A stretch of 64,000 nucleotides of DNA from an uncultured Pelagibacteraceae bacterium (lineage in GTDB: Bacteria > Pseudomonadota > Alphaproteobacteria > Pelagibacterales > Pelagibacteraceae): the NCBI GenBank assembly GCA_902545945.1, contig CACCID010000003.1:23109-87108 (forward strand), given 5' to 3'. The position numbers and the translations under genes are program-made. Every line of letters begins with the position of its first letter. The first letter of the stretch is position 1. This document shows, piece after piece, positions 45,110 through 52,761 of this stretch. The notes beneath the pieces are model-generated. The model ran no database searches and had not been told where the DNA came from. It saw only the letters and a program-made list of their open reading frames with translations.

Positions 45110-45189
45110 TTTAACCTAAACTGAACTATTTTTTTTTTAAATTAATACTTGTGTATTTCAAAATTTGATGCTTAACTAGGAAAAAATTT

Positions 45190-45645
45190 ATGTTTGGCGA
45201 TAAGAAAACAAAAATCAAAGACTCAGAGAGATCGCTCATTAGCGAGACGGTAAGTATAGAGGGAACAATAAACAGTTCTGGAGCAATTGACGTCGCTGGT
45301 TTAATAAAAGGTCCGGTATTCTCAAAAGAACTTATAGTGAGAGATACAGGATCTATCACAGGTACAATTGAGGCAGATGATGTTGAAATACATGGTCACC
45401 TTGACGGTAAAGTCACTGCACAAAATATTGTAATAGGTGCTACGGGAACTGTAAAAGGTGATATCGAATTCGGTAGCAATCTTAGAACTGAAAATGGCGC
45501 TGATATTGACGGTTATATTAAAAAGACAAACAGTTCAAAATCAAAACTAACAGGTGACTTCTTGTTTAAGAAAAAAGACAAAAAAGAGACTACTGAAAAC
45601 TCAGAAGAAAGACCTGACGTAGTTAATAAAGAAGCAATCGCCTAA
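45190..45645 (+). CDS. Bactofilin (polymer-forming cytoskeletal protein)
   Basis: 151 residues with a central right-handed beta-helix of repeated strands: SVEGTINSSGAIDVAGLIKG, ELIVRDTGSITGTIEADDVEIHGHLDGKVTAQNIVIGATGTVKGDIE. Flanked by a short polar N-terminus and a lysine/glutamate-rich C-terminal tail. Bactofilins polymerise without nucleotides and set cell curvature or stalks in several bacteria. Location right after mreBCD-mrdA-rodA, with its own GGAAAAAATT ribosome site, suggests a role in cell shape. Confidence 0.9.
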   Translation: MFGDKKTKIKDSERSLISETVSIEGTINSSGAIDVAGLIKGPVFSKELIVRDTGSITGTIEADDVEIHGHLDGKVTAQNIVIGATGTVKGDIEFGSNLRTENGADIDGYIKKTNSSKSKLTGDFLFKKKDKKETTENSEERPDVVNKEAIA

Positions 45646-45689
45646 TCTACCGCACTACTATTTTTCTAATCATTGAATATAATTTCCCT

Positions 45690-46949
45690 ATGGAAAATTA
45701 TAAATGTAAATCTGTTGGCATTGTAGGATCTGGAATTCAAGGTGTTTGCACTGGATTACAACTTGTTAAGAAAGGCATACCTGTAACAATCTTCGACAGA
45801 CATGATCCTTTATCAAATGAGTTTAAACCTGCCTCTTACGGTAATGCTGGTCATTTTTCTCCTTATGCAGTTTTACAATTTAATCGCCCAGATGTTTTTT
45901 ACGATGTACCTAAAATGTTGCTAAGTTCTTATGGTCCACTTGCTCTTAAATGGAATTATATTCCAAAGATGTTTAATTGGTTTTTACATTATTTTAAAAA
46001 CTGTAACAATAAGTCAATGATGCACACAGCAAGAAATATGCATCAAATTTTAAGTTTATCGAATGATGCCTATGAGGAAATCTTTCAAGAGATAGATACT
46101 ACAGGGCTAGTTGAGAAAAAAGGCATTATTTATATTTGGACAAATAAAAATTTAAAAAGCAGAGATTTAGAAATAAAAGTTCGTAAAGAACTTGGAATCG
46201 AGCAAAAACTTTTAAGTCAAAAAGAAGTTTTAGATTTAGAACCAAACTTACAACCTGTGTTTGATGCTGGAGTGATTTATGAAAGTGCTATGCACGCAAG
46301 GGATCCACACGGAATCCTTAAAAAAATATTTAAGTTATTTTTAGAGCGTGGAGGTAAGTTTATCCAAACAAATATTAAGAAATTGGAACAAATAAATAAT
46401 AAGGAAACAGCTATAAGGTCTGAAAATGAGGAATATAAATTTGAAAAAACTGTTATAGCTTCAGGGGCTTTTTCAAAATCATTAACTGACCAGTTAGGCG
46501 AAAATATTCCACTTGATACCGAAAGAGGATATCATGTTCACTTTAAACAAAAAGACAATTTAATTAACCGTCCAGTTATCTTTTTAGATAGAGGCTTCGG
46601 GATGACTCCGATGAATCAAGGTCTGAGAGCTGTTGGAACGGTAGAGTTAGGCGGTTTAAATAATCCTCCATCAAAAAAAAGGATTGACTATATAATTAAA
46701 TGCGCGAAAGAGCTTTTACCTGATCTAGGTGAACATGAGGATGAATGGTTGGGTTTTAGGCCTACGCTACCAGATTTTCTTCCAATATTAGGCCCCTCAT
46801 TAAAAAATAAAAACATTATCTATGCTTTTGGTCACCAACATTTAGGCTGGACATTAGGAGCTATAACAGGCAAAATTATCTCGAAAATAGTTGCTGGAGA
46901 AAAAACAAATCTTGATTTAACTCCATACAGCTCAAGAAGATTTTATTAG
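45690..46949 (+). CDS. FAD-dependent D-amino-acid dehydrogenase (DadA-like)
   Basis: 419 residues of the DAO oxidoreductase family. N-terminal FAD-binding GxGxxG loop in VGIVGSGIQGVCTGL, the dinucleotide-end FDRHDP, then ASYGNAGHFSP, and a C-terminal GHQHLGWTLGAITGKII. This pattern matches DadA, which oxidises D-amino acids to 2-oxo acids and passes electrons to the respiratory chain. Substrate is inferred. It forms a tight operon with a DMT transporter and a 2-hydroxyacid dehydrogenase. Confidence 0.82.
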   Translation: MENYKCKSVGIVGSGIQGVCTGLQLVKKGIPVTIFDRHDPLSNEFKPASYGNAGHFSPYAVLQFNRPDVFYDVPKMLLSSYGPLALKWNYIPKMFNWFLHYFKNCNNKSMMHTARNMHQILSLSNDAYEEIFQEIDTTGLVEKKGIIYIWTNKNLKSRDLEIKVRKELGIEQKLLSQKEVLDLEPNLQPVFDAGVIYESAMHARDPHGILKKIFKLFLERGGKFIQTNIKKLEQINNKETAIRSENEEYKFEKTVIASGAFSKSLTDQLGENIPLDTERGYHVHFKQKDNLINRPVIFLDRGFGMTPMNQGLRAVGTVELGGLNNPPSKKRIDYIIKCAKELLPDLGEHEDEWLGFRPTLPDFLPILGPSLKNKNIIYAFGHQHLGWTLGAITGKIISKIVAGEKTNLDLTPYSSRRFY

Positions 46950-46956
46950 GAAATTT

Positions 46957-47847
46957 TTGTCAAAAAATTATTTAGCTTATATTTTTCTTACTTTAGCAGC
47001 TTTATTTTGGTCGGGAAATTTTATTATCGGGAAATTTGCAACTTTATTTGAAGTTCCACCGCTAACTCTAAATTTTTTTAGATGGGTTATGGTGTGGTTT
47101 ATATTGATACCGTTTACAATTAAAGAAATTTTAGCGAAGAAAAACTATATAAAAGAAAACTTTTTAGTAATAAGTTTTATGGGCATATTAACAATCAGTA
47201 CTTTTAATTCAGTTGTTTATTTTGCTTTAAACTTTACACAAGTAATAAATGCAGTTTTAATGTTAGCTGCTATCCCTCCAATGATAATAATTTGCTCATC
47301 GATTATGAATATTGAAAAAACAAACTTATTTCAAATATCTGGATTAATCTTATCAATATTTGGAGTTGGAACTATTATTTCCAACGCAGACATTCAAAAA
47401 ATAATCTCTCTAAGTTTTAATAAAGGTGATATATGGATGTTAGTTTGTGTTTTAAGCTGGTCATTATATTCAACTTTACTTAAAAAAAGTAAACTTGAAT
47501 TATCTCAATTTTCTTTAATTCAATTAATGGTCACCATAGGATTAATTTTTTTGGTTCCCCAATTTTTATATGAACAATCGATTGGATTAAATGTAAAATT
47601 AAATAAAGCTTTTTTCTTAATTCTTACTTACGTTGTTATCTTTCCTGCAATTGCAGCATATTATTGTTGGCAAAAAGCTATTGAACTCATAGGACCTAAC
47701 AGATCATCTATGTTTATTCAATTAATGCCACTTTTTAGTGCATTAATGGCAATAATAATTTTTGAAGAAAAATTTCAATTATTTCATTTTATTGGAGCAA
47801 CTTTTATAATTTCTGGTATTTATTTATCAAATAGAAAAATCCAATGA
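46957..47847 (+). CDS. DMT/EamA family transporter
   Basis: 296 residues with ten hydrophobic helices in two five-helix EamA repeats (TLAALFWSGNFIIGKFA ... ; VLSWSLYSTLLKK ...). Such transporters mostly export amino acids or related metabolites. It starts at TTG, seven bases after the dehydrogenase stop, and overlaps the next gene by four bases (ATGA). Substrate unknown; the flanking enzymes suggest an amino acid or oxo-acid. Confidence 0.82.
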   Translation: MSKNYLAYIFLTLAALFWSGNFIIGKFATLFEVPPLTLNFFRWVMVWFILIPFTIKEILAKKNYIKENFLVISFMGILTISTFNSVVYFALNFTQVINAVLMLAAIPPMIIICSSIMNIEKTNLFQISGLILSIFGVGTIISNADIQKIISLSFNKGDIWMLVCVLSWSLYSTLLKKSKLELSQFSLIQLMVTIGLIFLVPQFLYEQSIGLNVKLNKAFFLILTYVVIFPAIAAYYCWQKAIELIGPNRSSMFIQLMPLFSALMAIIIFEEKFQLFHFIGATFIISGIYLSNRKIQ

Positions 47848-48794
47848 TAAAAGTTGCAGTAATAGATGATTATCAAAATGCTTTTCAACAAATCGTTGAT
47901 GTAGATAAATATAAAGATAAATTTGAATTTAAAATTTTTAATGAACCCTTCAACGATGAGAAAGAAGCCATTATCCAGTTAGAAGATTTTGAAGCTCTAT
48001 TCATAATGAGGGAGAGAACTCCTATAACTAAATCCTTAATAGAGGGATTGTCTAAATTAAAATATATCATGACTTCAGGCATGAGAAATAATTCTATTGA
48101 TTTAAAAGCAACAAAAAAAAAAAATATTATTGTTTGCGGTACTGATATAAACCCCAATCCAGCAGCTGAAATTACCTGGGCTTTAATTCTTGGTCTTTAC
48201 AGAAATATGAAACAAGAAATCGATAATATGTTCCAAGGTTATTGGCAAACAACTATTGGTTTTGAGTTAAAAGGAAAGATGTTGGGTTTGATTGGACTCG
48301 GTAAGATCGGGTCGCAAGTAGCCAAAGTTGGAAAAGCTTTTGGTATGGAAGTATGTGCTTGGAGCGAAAATCTAAATTTATCTAATGCTAATCAACTAGG
48401 AGTTTTACCTATGAACAAAGAAGATCTCATTAAAAATTCAGATATAATTTCGATACATTTAGTTTTAGGTGAAAAGTATAAAAATTTAATTACAAAAAAA
48501 GAATTTGGATTGATGAAAAAAACAGCATTTTTAATAAATACTTCTCGAGGACCAATTATAAATGAAAATGATTTAGTCGAAGCTTTAAAAGATGAAAAAA
48601 TAGCTGGGGCTGGTTTAGATGTATATGATAAAGAACCTCTTCCTCAAGATCACAAATTAAGATTTCTTCCAAATGCTCTACTACTCCCACATATTGGTTA
48701 CGTTACTGCTGAAAATTACTCAAAATTTTATTTACAAATGATAGAAAACCTTAAAGGTTGCCTAAAAAATAAACCTTTAAGACTAATTTCGTAA
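47844..48794 (+). CDS. D-isomer-specific 2-hydroxyacid dehydrogenase
   Basis: 316 residues. NAD-binding motif GLIGLGKIGSQVAKVGKAFGM (near 150-170), catalytic arginine in NTSRGPIINE, glutamate in GLDVYDKEPLP and histidine in LLPHIGYVT, the complete R-E-H set of the family. It would reduce a 2-oxo acid to a D-2-hydroxyacid or the reverse; the true substrate (glycerate, lactate, phosphoglycerate) cannot be read. Third gene of the operon with DadA-like and DMT genes. Confidence 0.85.
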   Translation: MIKVAVIDDYQNAFQQIVDVDKYKDKFEFKIFNEPFNDEKEAIIQLEDFEALFIMRERTPITKSLIEGLSKLKYIMTSGMRNNSIDLKATKKKNIIVCGTDINPNPAAEITWALILGLYRNMKQEIDNMFQGYWQTTIGFELKGKMLGLIGLGKIGSQVAKVGKAFGMEVCAWSENLNLSNANQLGVLPMNKEDLIKNSDIISIHLVLGEKYKNLITKKEFGLMKKTAFLINTSRGPIINENDLVEALKDEKIAGAGLDVYDKEPLPQDHKLRFLPNALLLPHIGYVTAENYSKFYLQMIENLKGCLKNKPLRLIS

Positions 48795-48892
48795 AACCCT
48801 CTTCCATTATAGGTTGTATTATATAAACTCATTATGAGTGATTCGATTTGTTTTAAATATTGCAAATCTGTGCTTTAACGAGATGGGGGATA

Positions 48893-49294
48893 ATGAAAAA
48901 AGTAATGTTGCCACTATTTGGCTTGTTTATTTTAAGTGGTTGTGCTGAGTCCTTGGCTTTATTGGGACCCGCATCTACTTCTGCTACAGGAGGTAACTTA
49001 GCCCAGACAACCTTTTCTTCAGCTTTCAGTTACGGGGTAAAAAAACAAACGGGAAAATCTCCATCGCAACATTTTATTGAATATATAGAGAAAAATAACC
49101 CTGAAAAAAAGAAGGAACCATGTCTATCTTTTGTAGAAAAAACTAATTCTGAAATTTGCGTTATTGTAAAAAAACAAATGGATTTAACAAAGTCAAAAAT
49201 CAAAACTATTACTAGAAATAAGACACTTAAAGATCTCACTTCATCAATACAACCTAATATAGATAAAAAATATAAAATTAAGTATTTAGATTAA
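48893..49294 (+). CDS. Small lipoprotein of unknown function, paralogue A
   Basis: 133 residues. Signal peptide with lipobox LSGC (start MKKVMLPLFGLFILSGC) followed by AESLALLG, a threonine/serine-rich linker and FSYGVKKQTGKSPSQHFIEYIEKNNPEKKKE, then a region with two cysteines (EPCLSF, SEICVIVKKQM). Shares all of these blocks with the next gene, so the two are tandem duplicates. GGGGGA ribosome site before the ATG. No known family; presumably outer-membrane anchored. Confidence 0.7.
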   Translation: MKKVMLPLFGLFILSGCAESLALLGPASTSATGGNLAQTTFSSAFSYGVKKQTGKSPSQHFIEYIEKNNPEKKKEPCLSFVEKTNSEICVIVKKQMDLTKSKIKTITRNKTLKDLTSSIQPNIDKKYKIKYLD

Positions 49295-49332
49295 CAATTC
49301 TAAAACAAAATCTGCGTATCAAATTTAAGATC

Positions 49333-49361
49333 TTGACAACCAAGGGTTGTGTTAATAAAAT
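49333..49361 (+). promoter_or_regulatory. Strong sigma-70-type promoter with inverted repeat over the -35 region
   Basis: TTGACA (49333-49338), 17-base spacer and TAAAAT (49356-49361). Within it, ACAACC-AAG-GGTTGT (49336-49350) is a perfect inverted repeat overlapping the -35 box, in a position to act as a repressor operator or hairpin. Drives the second lipoprotein gene. No matching promoter of this quality is seen before the first paralogue. Confidence 0.6.
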
Positions 49362-49430
49362 TAAGGCTTTCACAATTAACTTTTAATTAAAGATGAAGCA
49401 GATATGAACCATCTAAAACAAATTTCAAAC

Positions 49431-49859
49431 ATGAAAAAAATATTGATTTTATTATCGACAATTTTTTTGCTTAATGGGTGCGCTGAATCTTTAGCATTAC
49501 TCGGCACTGGCGCATCTAACGGAAAAATAGTTCAGTCTTCTCTTAATTCAGCATTAAGTTATGGAGTTAAAAAACAAACAGGAAAAACTCCTTTAGAACA
49601 CGCTTTTGCATATGCGGAAAAAGTTAATCCTGAGAAAAAGCAAGAAACTTGTATTACGTCTATTGAAAGAACAAGGTCTGAATTTTGCACAATTGTAAAA
49701 AAACAAATATCTTTAACCAATACTACACTTAAGAAAAAGACATCAGAACTTGTGAAAAAATATCCAAAAAAGATTGCTGTTTCAATACAAGATAAAATAA
49801 AAGAAACTTCTCTTATTGAAGATATAGCTAAAAAATCAGTTATTTATAATAGAAGGTAA
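49431..49859 (+). CDS. Small lipoprotein of unknown function, paralogue B
   Basis: 142 residues. Start MKKILILLSTIFLLNGC with lipobox LNGC; the mature part begins AESLALLG exactly as in paralogue A, followed by LSYGVKKQTGKTPLEHAFAYAEKVNPEKKQETC and SEFCTIVKKQISLT, then a longer lysine-rich tail. Upstream in-frame ATG nine codons earlier would spoil the signal peptide. Last 24 bases overlap the convergent rhodanese gene. Function unknown. Confidence 0.7.
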   Translation: MKKILILLSTIFLLNGCAESLALLGTGASNGKIVQSSLNSALSYGVKKQTGKTPLEHAFAYAEKVNPEKKQETCITSIERTRSEFCTIVKKQISLTNTTLKKKTSELVKKYPKKIAVSIQDKIKETSLIEDIAKKSVIYNRR

Positions 49860-50204
49860 TCCAAAGTTCTTCCAACCGGGATCTTGACCATTTCCACTAA
49901 ATCCATCAGCAACATTTAAAGTGTTGTAACCTTCTTTTGCTAAAAGATTAGCAGCAATAATTGATCTACCTCCTGCGGCACACATAACTAACACTTGTTC
50001 TTTTTTATCAATGTTTTTTTTAACAGTTTCTAAAAAACTTGGTTCTTGCGAAATTGTAATAAAATAAGTTTTAATACCTAAAATTTTTGTATCAGGTTTA
50101 CCAACTGTGTTCCATTCATCCTCTGTTCTTACATCCAATAAAACAGAACTTGGATTATCTTCTATGAATTTTTCTATATCTGATGATTTAATTTGTTTGA
50201 TCAT
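49836..50204 (-). CDS. Rhodanese-domain protein
   Basis: 122 residues, a single rhodanese domain: LLDVRTEDEWNTVGKP and the active-site loop CAAGGRSIIAANLL with its catalytic cysteine present. Usually moves sulfane sulfur between donors and acceptors such as cyanide or thiols. It lies downstream of metY on the same strand, with a 43-base gap, in a block of sulfur genes. No signal peptide. An insertion (ITISQEPSFLETVKKNI) separates the two halves. Confidence 0.85.
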   Translation of the reverse strand: MIKQIKSSDIEKFIEDNPSSVLLDVRTEDEWNTVGKPDTKILGIKTYFITISQEPSFLETVKKNIDKKEQVLVMCAAGGRSIIAANLLAKEGYNTLNVADGFSGNGQDPGWKNFGLPSIINN

Positions 50205-50247
50205 TGAGTGGCCCCAATATAAATAATTGGGGCAACTAAATCAATTG

Positions 50248-51540
50248 TTAAGCAGCTAAGGCTTGCTTGATATCTGCAATGATATCATCTGGATGTTCGA
50301 TACCAATTGACAGTCTAACATAACCTGGTGTTACTCCTGCTGCTGCTAACGCTTGGTCATCTAATTGACTGTGCGTTGTAGTAGCTGGGTGAATTGCTAA
50401 ACTTCTAGCATCACCAATATTAGCAACGTGATATAACATCTTTAAGTTGTCGATGAATTTAGCACCAGCTTCTTTTGTACCTAAATCCATTCCAACCAAA
50501 GAACCATATCCACCTTGCATATATTTTTTAGCTCTTTCTTTAATCTCACCTTGGTGATTAGTAGGGTAGATTACATTTTTAACTTTCTTTTGTGTTTCTA
50601 AGAAAGACACAACTTTTTCTGCATTACTGCAATGTTGTTTCATTCTAAGAGCAACTGTTTCCAAACCTTGAATAATTTGGAAAGCATTAAATGGACTTAA
50701 AGGAGCGCCCAAGTCTCTTAATAAAACCACTCTTGCTCTGATTACAAAAGGAATATTAGCACCTGTTAATTGAGGAACTGCATCTGCCCATATCGCACCA
50801 CCGTAACTTTGATCAGGTTCGTTTATTAATGGTTGTCTTTTTCTGTCTTTAATCCAGTCAAAGTTTCCACCATCTACAATAATTCCACCGATTGAAGTCC
50901 CGTGACCACCAATATACTTCGTCAAAGAGTGCATTACGATTGCGGCACCATGAGCTAAAGGTTTACAAATTACTGGTGAAGCTGTGTTATCGATAATTAA
51001 AGGAATACCTTTTTTTCTACCGATATCTGAAACTTCCTTAATTGGGAACACACGAAGATAAGGATTTGGACAAGACTCTCCGTAGTAAGCTCTTGTTTTA
51101 TCATCAGTAACTTTTTCAAAGTTTTTAGGATCAGCAGGATCTGCAAATCTTACTTCAATACCTTGTTGTCTTAAAGTATTTTTGAATAAGTTCACTGTAC
51201 CTCCGTACAAGTCAGTTGAAGCAACTATATTATCTCCAGCCTGTGCCAAGTTTTGAATACACATTGCTGATGCTGCTTGACCTGATCCAACTGCAAGTGC
51301 TGCTACACCACCTTCTAGTGCAGCTACTCTTTTCTCAAGCACATCACATGTTGGGTTCATTATTCTTGTGTAAATATTACCGAACTCTTTTAAACCAAAT
51401 AAATTTGCAGCGGTTTCTGCATTTTTAAATTGGTAAGAAGTTGTTTGGTAAATTGGAACTGCTACTGCTGTAGTAGCTGAGTCACTTCTGTAATCGCTAC
51501 CATGCAAGCCTATAGTTTCCGGATGTTTAAAATCAGCCAT
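50248..51540 (-). CDS. metY: O-acetylhomoserine sulfhydrylase / aminocarboxypropyltransferase
   Basis: PLP enzyme that makes homocysteine directly from O-acetylhomoserine and sulfide. 430 residues; the PLP lysine is K208 in MHSLTKYIGGHG; other marks are GSGQAASAM near 86, DLYGGTVNLF and the C-terminal TTHSQLDDQALAAAGVTPG...RLSIGIEH. This long MetY form uses sulfide, fitting a bacterium that depends on reduced sulfur. Codon usage is slightly more balanced than neighbours, consistent with high expression. Its ATG lies inside the preceding 15-residue mini-ORF, downstream of SAM-II and SAM-V aptamers. Confidence 0.94.
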   Translation of the reverse strand: MADFKHPETIGLHGSDYRSDSATTAVAVPIYQTTSYQFKNAETAANLFGLKEFGNIYTRIMNPTCDVLEKRVAALEGGVAALAVGSGQAASAMCIQNLAQAGDNIVASTDLYGGTVNLFKNTLRQQGIEVRFADPADPKNFEKVTDDKTRAYYGESCPNPYLRVFPIKEVSDIGRKKGIPLIIDNTASPVICKPLAHGAAIVMHSLTKYIGGHGTSIGGIIVDGGNFDWIKDRKRQPLINEPDQSYGGAIWADAVPQLTGANIPFVIRARVVLLRDLGAPLSPFNAFQIIQGLETVALRMKQHCSNAEKVVSFLETQKKVKNVIYPTNHQGEIKERAKKYMQGGYGSLVGMDLGTKEAGAKFIDNLKMLYHVANIGDARSLAIHPATTTHSQLDDQALAAAGVTPGYVRLSIGIEHPDDIIADIKQALAA

Positions 51541-51580
51541 TGATTTTCCTCCTTATTGTTTCTCTTATCGTTTCGTTCAT
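51533..51580 (-). CDS. Leader mini-ORF 2 overlapping metY start
   Basis: Encodes MNETIRETIRRKING. Its ATG overlaps the stop of mini-ORF 1 as ATGA, and its own stop lies inside the first codons of metY in another frame, so ribosomes ending here are placed on the metY ATG. The AGGAGG that serves metY lies inside it. Not recognised as a protein family; probably a translational-coupling device. Confidence 0.5.
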   Translation of the reverse strand: MNETIRETIRRKING

Positions 51581-51630
51581 TTTTTCTCCGTCTTTCTGGA
51601 AAAGAATGAACGAAGTTTAATTCTGTTCAT
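51577..51630 (-). CDS. Leader mini-ORF 1 controlled by SAM-V
   Basis: Encodes MNRIKLRSFFSRKTEKK. Its ribosome site AAAAAGGAG is the 3' end of the SAM-V aptamer, so SAM binding should mask initiation here rather than at metY itself, 90 bases further on. Stop overlaps mini-ORF 2 by four bases. Basic peptide of no known family. Confidence 0.55.
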   Translation of the reverse strand: MNRIKLRSFFSRKTEKK

Positions 51631-51635
51631 CTTCT

Positions 51636-51690
51636 CCTTTTTAGTACTTCGGCATATGCCAGGTGTACAATATGGTTCAAATACCCGGTT
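51636..51690 (-). promoter_or_regulatory. SAM-V riboswitch
   Basis: On the minus strand: CCGGGT pairs with ACCTGG around the core ATTTGAACCATATTGTAC, followed by the GGCATATGCC mini-hairpin and GTACTAAAAAGGAG, in which GTAC can pair back to the TTGTAC of the loop as a pseudoknot. This is the SAM-II-like core of SAM-V aptamers described from marine alphaproteobacteria, with the ribosome site inside the ligand-bound fold, so control is expected at translation. Identified by motif memory, not by a covariance search. Confidence 0.75.
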
Positions 51691-51708
51691 AAATTTTTAG
51701 ATTATTCC

Positions 51709-51737
51709 AAAAAAAAACCACCGGCTAAAGCGGTGGT
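51709..51737 (-). terminator. Rho-independent terminator between the SAM-II and SAM-V elements
   Basis: Stem ACCACCG/CGGTGGT with loop CTTTAGC and a run of nine T on the minus strand. Loop plus stem bases CGCTTTAGC are complementary over nine bases to GCTAAAGCG in the upstream SAM-II aptamer, giving mutually exclusive folds. Confidence 0.88.
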
Positions 51738-51750
51738 CATTAGACTTGAA

Positions 51751-51800
51751 CGCTTTAGCTGGATTTATTAAGCGCCCGCAAGTTGTCTTAACTCGGCGCT
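51751..51800 (-). promoter_or_regulatory. SAM-II riboswitch
   Basis: Minus strand: P1 stem AGCGCC/GGCGCT around GAGTTAAGACAACTTGCG, then TTAATAAATCC and the 3' strand AGCTAAAGCG, the SAM-II pseudoknot arrangement. It begins at the predicted transcription start and is followed at once by a terminator, so SAM should lower transcription of the metY leader. Together with SAM-V it forms a tandem two-level SAM switch. Confidence 0.75.
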
Positions 51801-51806
51801 GAGCAA

Positions 51807-51836
51807 TTTATAGCAAGAAATTCAGGATTTTGTCAA
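51807..51836 (-). promoter_or_regulatory. Promoter of the metY leader
   Basis: Minus strand TTGACA (51831-51836), 18-base spacer, TATAAA (51807-51812). Predicted start near 51800 coincides with the first base of the SAM-II aptamer. Lies in the 7-40 bases after the gshB stop. The whole 51541-51843 stretch without a large gene is therefore a regulatory leader. Confidence 0.75.
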
Positions 51837-51843
51837 CTATCAA

Positions 51844-52761
51844 TTAAATATTATTCCAGAACAATTTAGCGAGGTTTATTCCAGACAAATCTTTATATGC
51901 AACTAGTCCAGTGGGGCTAGTAACATTTATATCACCTATTAATTTTTCTTGAACAAAATCGATACCAGCAAAATATATATTATTTTTAATAAGTAATTTC
52001 CCAATATCCTTACTAGCCCTTAGTTCTTTATTTGTAAGTTGAGTTAATTTAGCTATGGCTCCCTTGCTCATGTTAGATAGAATACTTCCTTTCTTAGGCA
52101 CTCTGGATATGGCGCCTACAATCTTTCCTTTAATTATAAAAACTCTTTTATCTCCTTTAGACACACCAGGTAAAAACTTTTGAAAAAATAAATGATTATG
52201 AATTTTTAGTAATTTTTTAATTTTACTAGCCTTAAAAGACTTAAATAACATTACATTATTCCCACTAAAACCATTGATAGGTTTAGCTACAATAGCTTTA
52301 TGTCTCTTAAAAAAACTTTTTATTTCCATAAGATTTTCACTGATTAAGGTAGGAGGCATATTCTTGATAAAGTTGATAGAAAACAGCTTTTCCGAAACAT
52401 TTCTTACTGCAAATGGATGGTTAATTATCTTAACTTTTTTGGAAATATGGTTAAGAAGGAACGTTGTATACAAGTAACGATTATCAAAAGGTGGATCATT
52501 TCTGATTAGAATAACTTTTGATTTTTCTAGATTAAAATGAGTTGTCTTTAACAATGAATAGAATTTTTTCTTGCTATAGTCGATTTTTATATTTTTGCAT
52601 ACAGCTATAACTTTTCCATTTAAAAAACTTAAATTCTCTGGTTCAAAGTAATATATTTTATAACCTCTTTTTTGCGCCTCTGCGGCTAATAGAATAGTCG
52701 TATCTGTTTTGACATTTATCTTTTTAAGATTGGAACCCTGAATAGCTAAAATTTTCGTCAT
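51844..52761 (-). CDS. gshB: Glutathione synthetase
   Basis: ATP-grasp ligase that adds glycine to gamma-glutamylcysteine. 305 residues. Family marks: IRNDPPFD near residue 88, ATP-binding AKPINGFSGNNVMLF, GDKRVFIIKGKIVGAISRVP and the Mg/substrate segment DINVTSPTG near the C-terminus (usually EINVTSPTG). Overlaps the end of gshA by 38 bases, so the two steps are made from one message. Confidence 0.88.
   Translation of the reverse strand: MTKILAIQGSNLKKINVKTDTTILLAAEAQKRGYKIYYFEPENLSFLNGKVIAVCKNIKIDYSKKKFYSLLKTTHFNLEKSKVILIRNDPPFDNRYLYTTFLLNHISKKVKIINHPFAVRNVSEKLFSINFIKNMPPTLISENLMEIKSFFKRHKAIVAKPINGFSGNNVMLFKSFKASKIKKLLKIHNHLFFQKFLPGVSKGDKRVFIIKGKIVGAISRVPKKGSILSNMSKGAIAKLTQLTNKELRASKDIGKLLIKNNIYFAGIDFVQEKLIGDINVTSPTGLVAYKDLSGINLAKLFWNNI

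Noticed and set aside
51670..51685. GGTTCAAAT resembling a tRNA T-loop
   Set aside because: On the minus strand it is the ATTTGAACC core of the SAM-V aptamer; no acceptor stem, anticodon arm or CCA is present.
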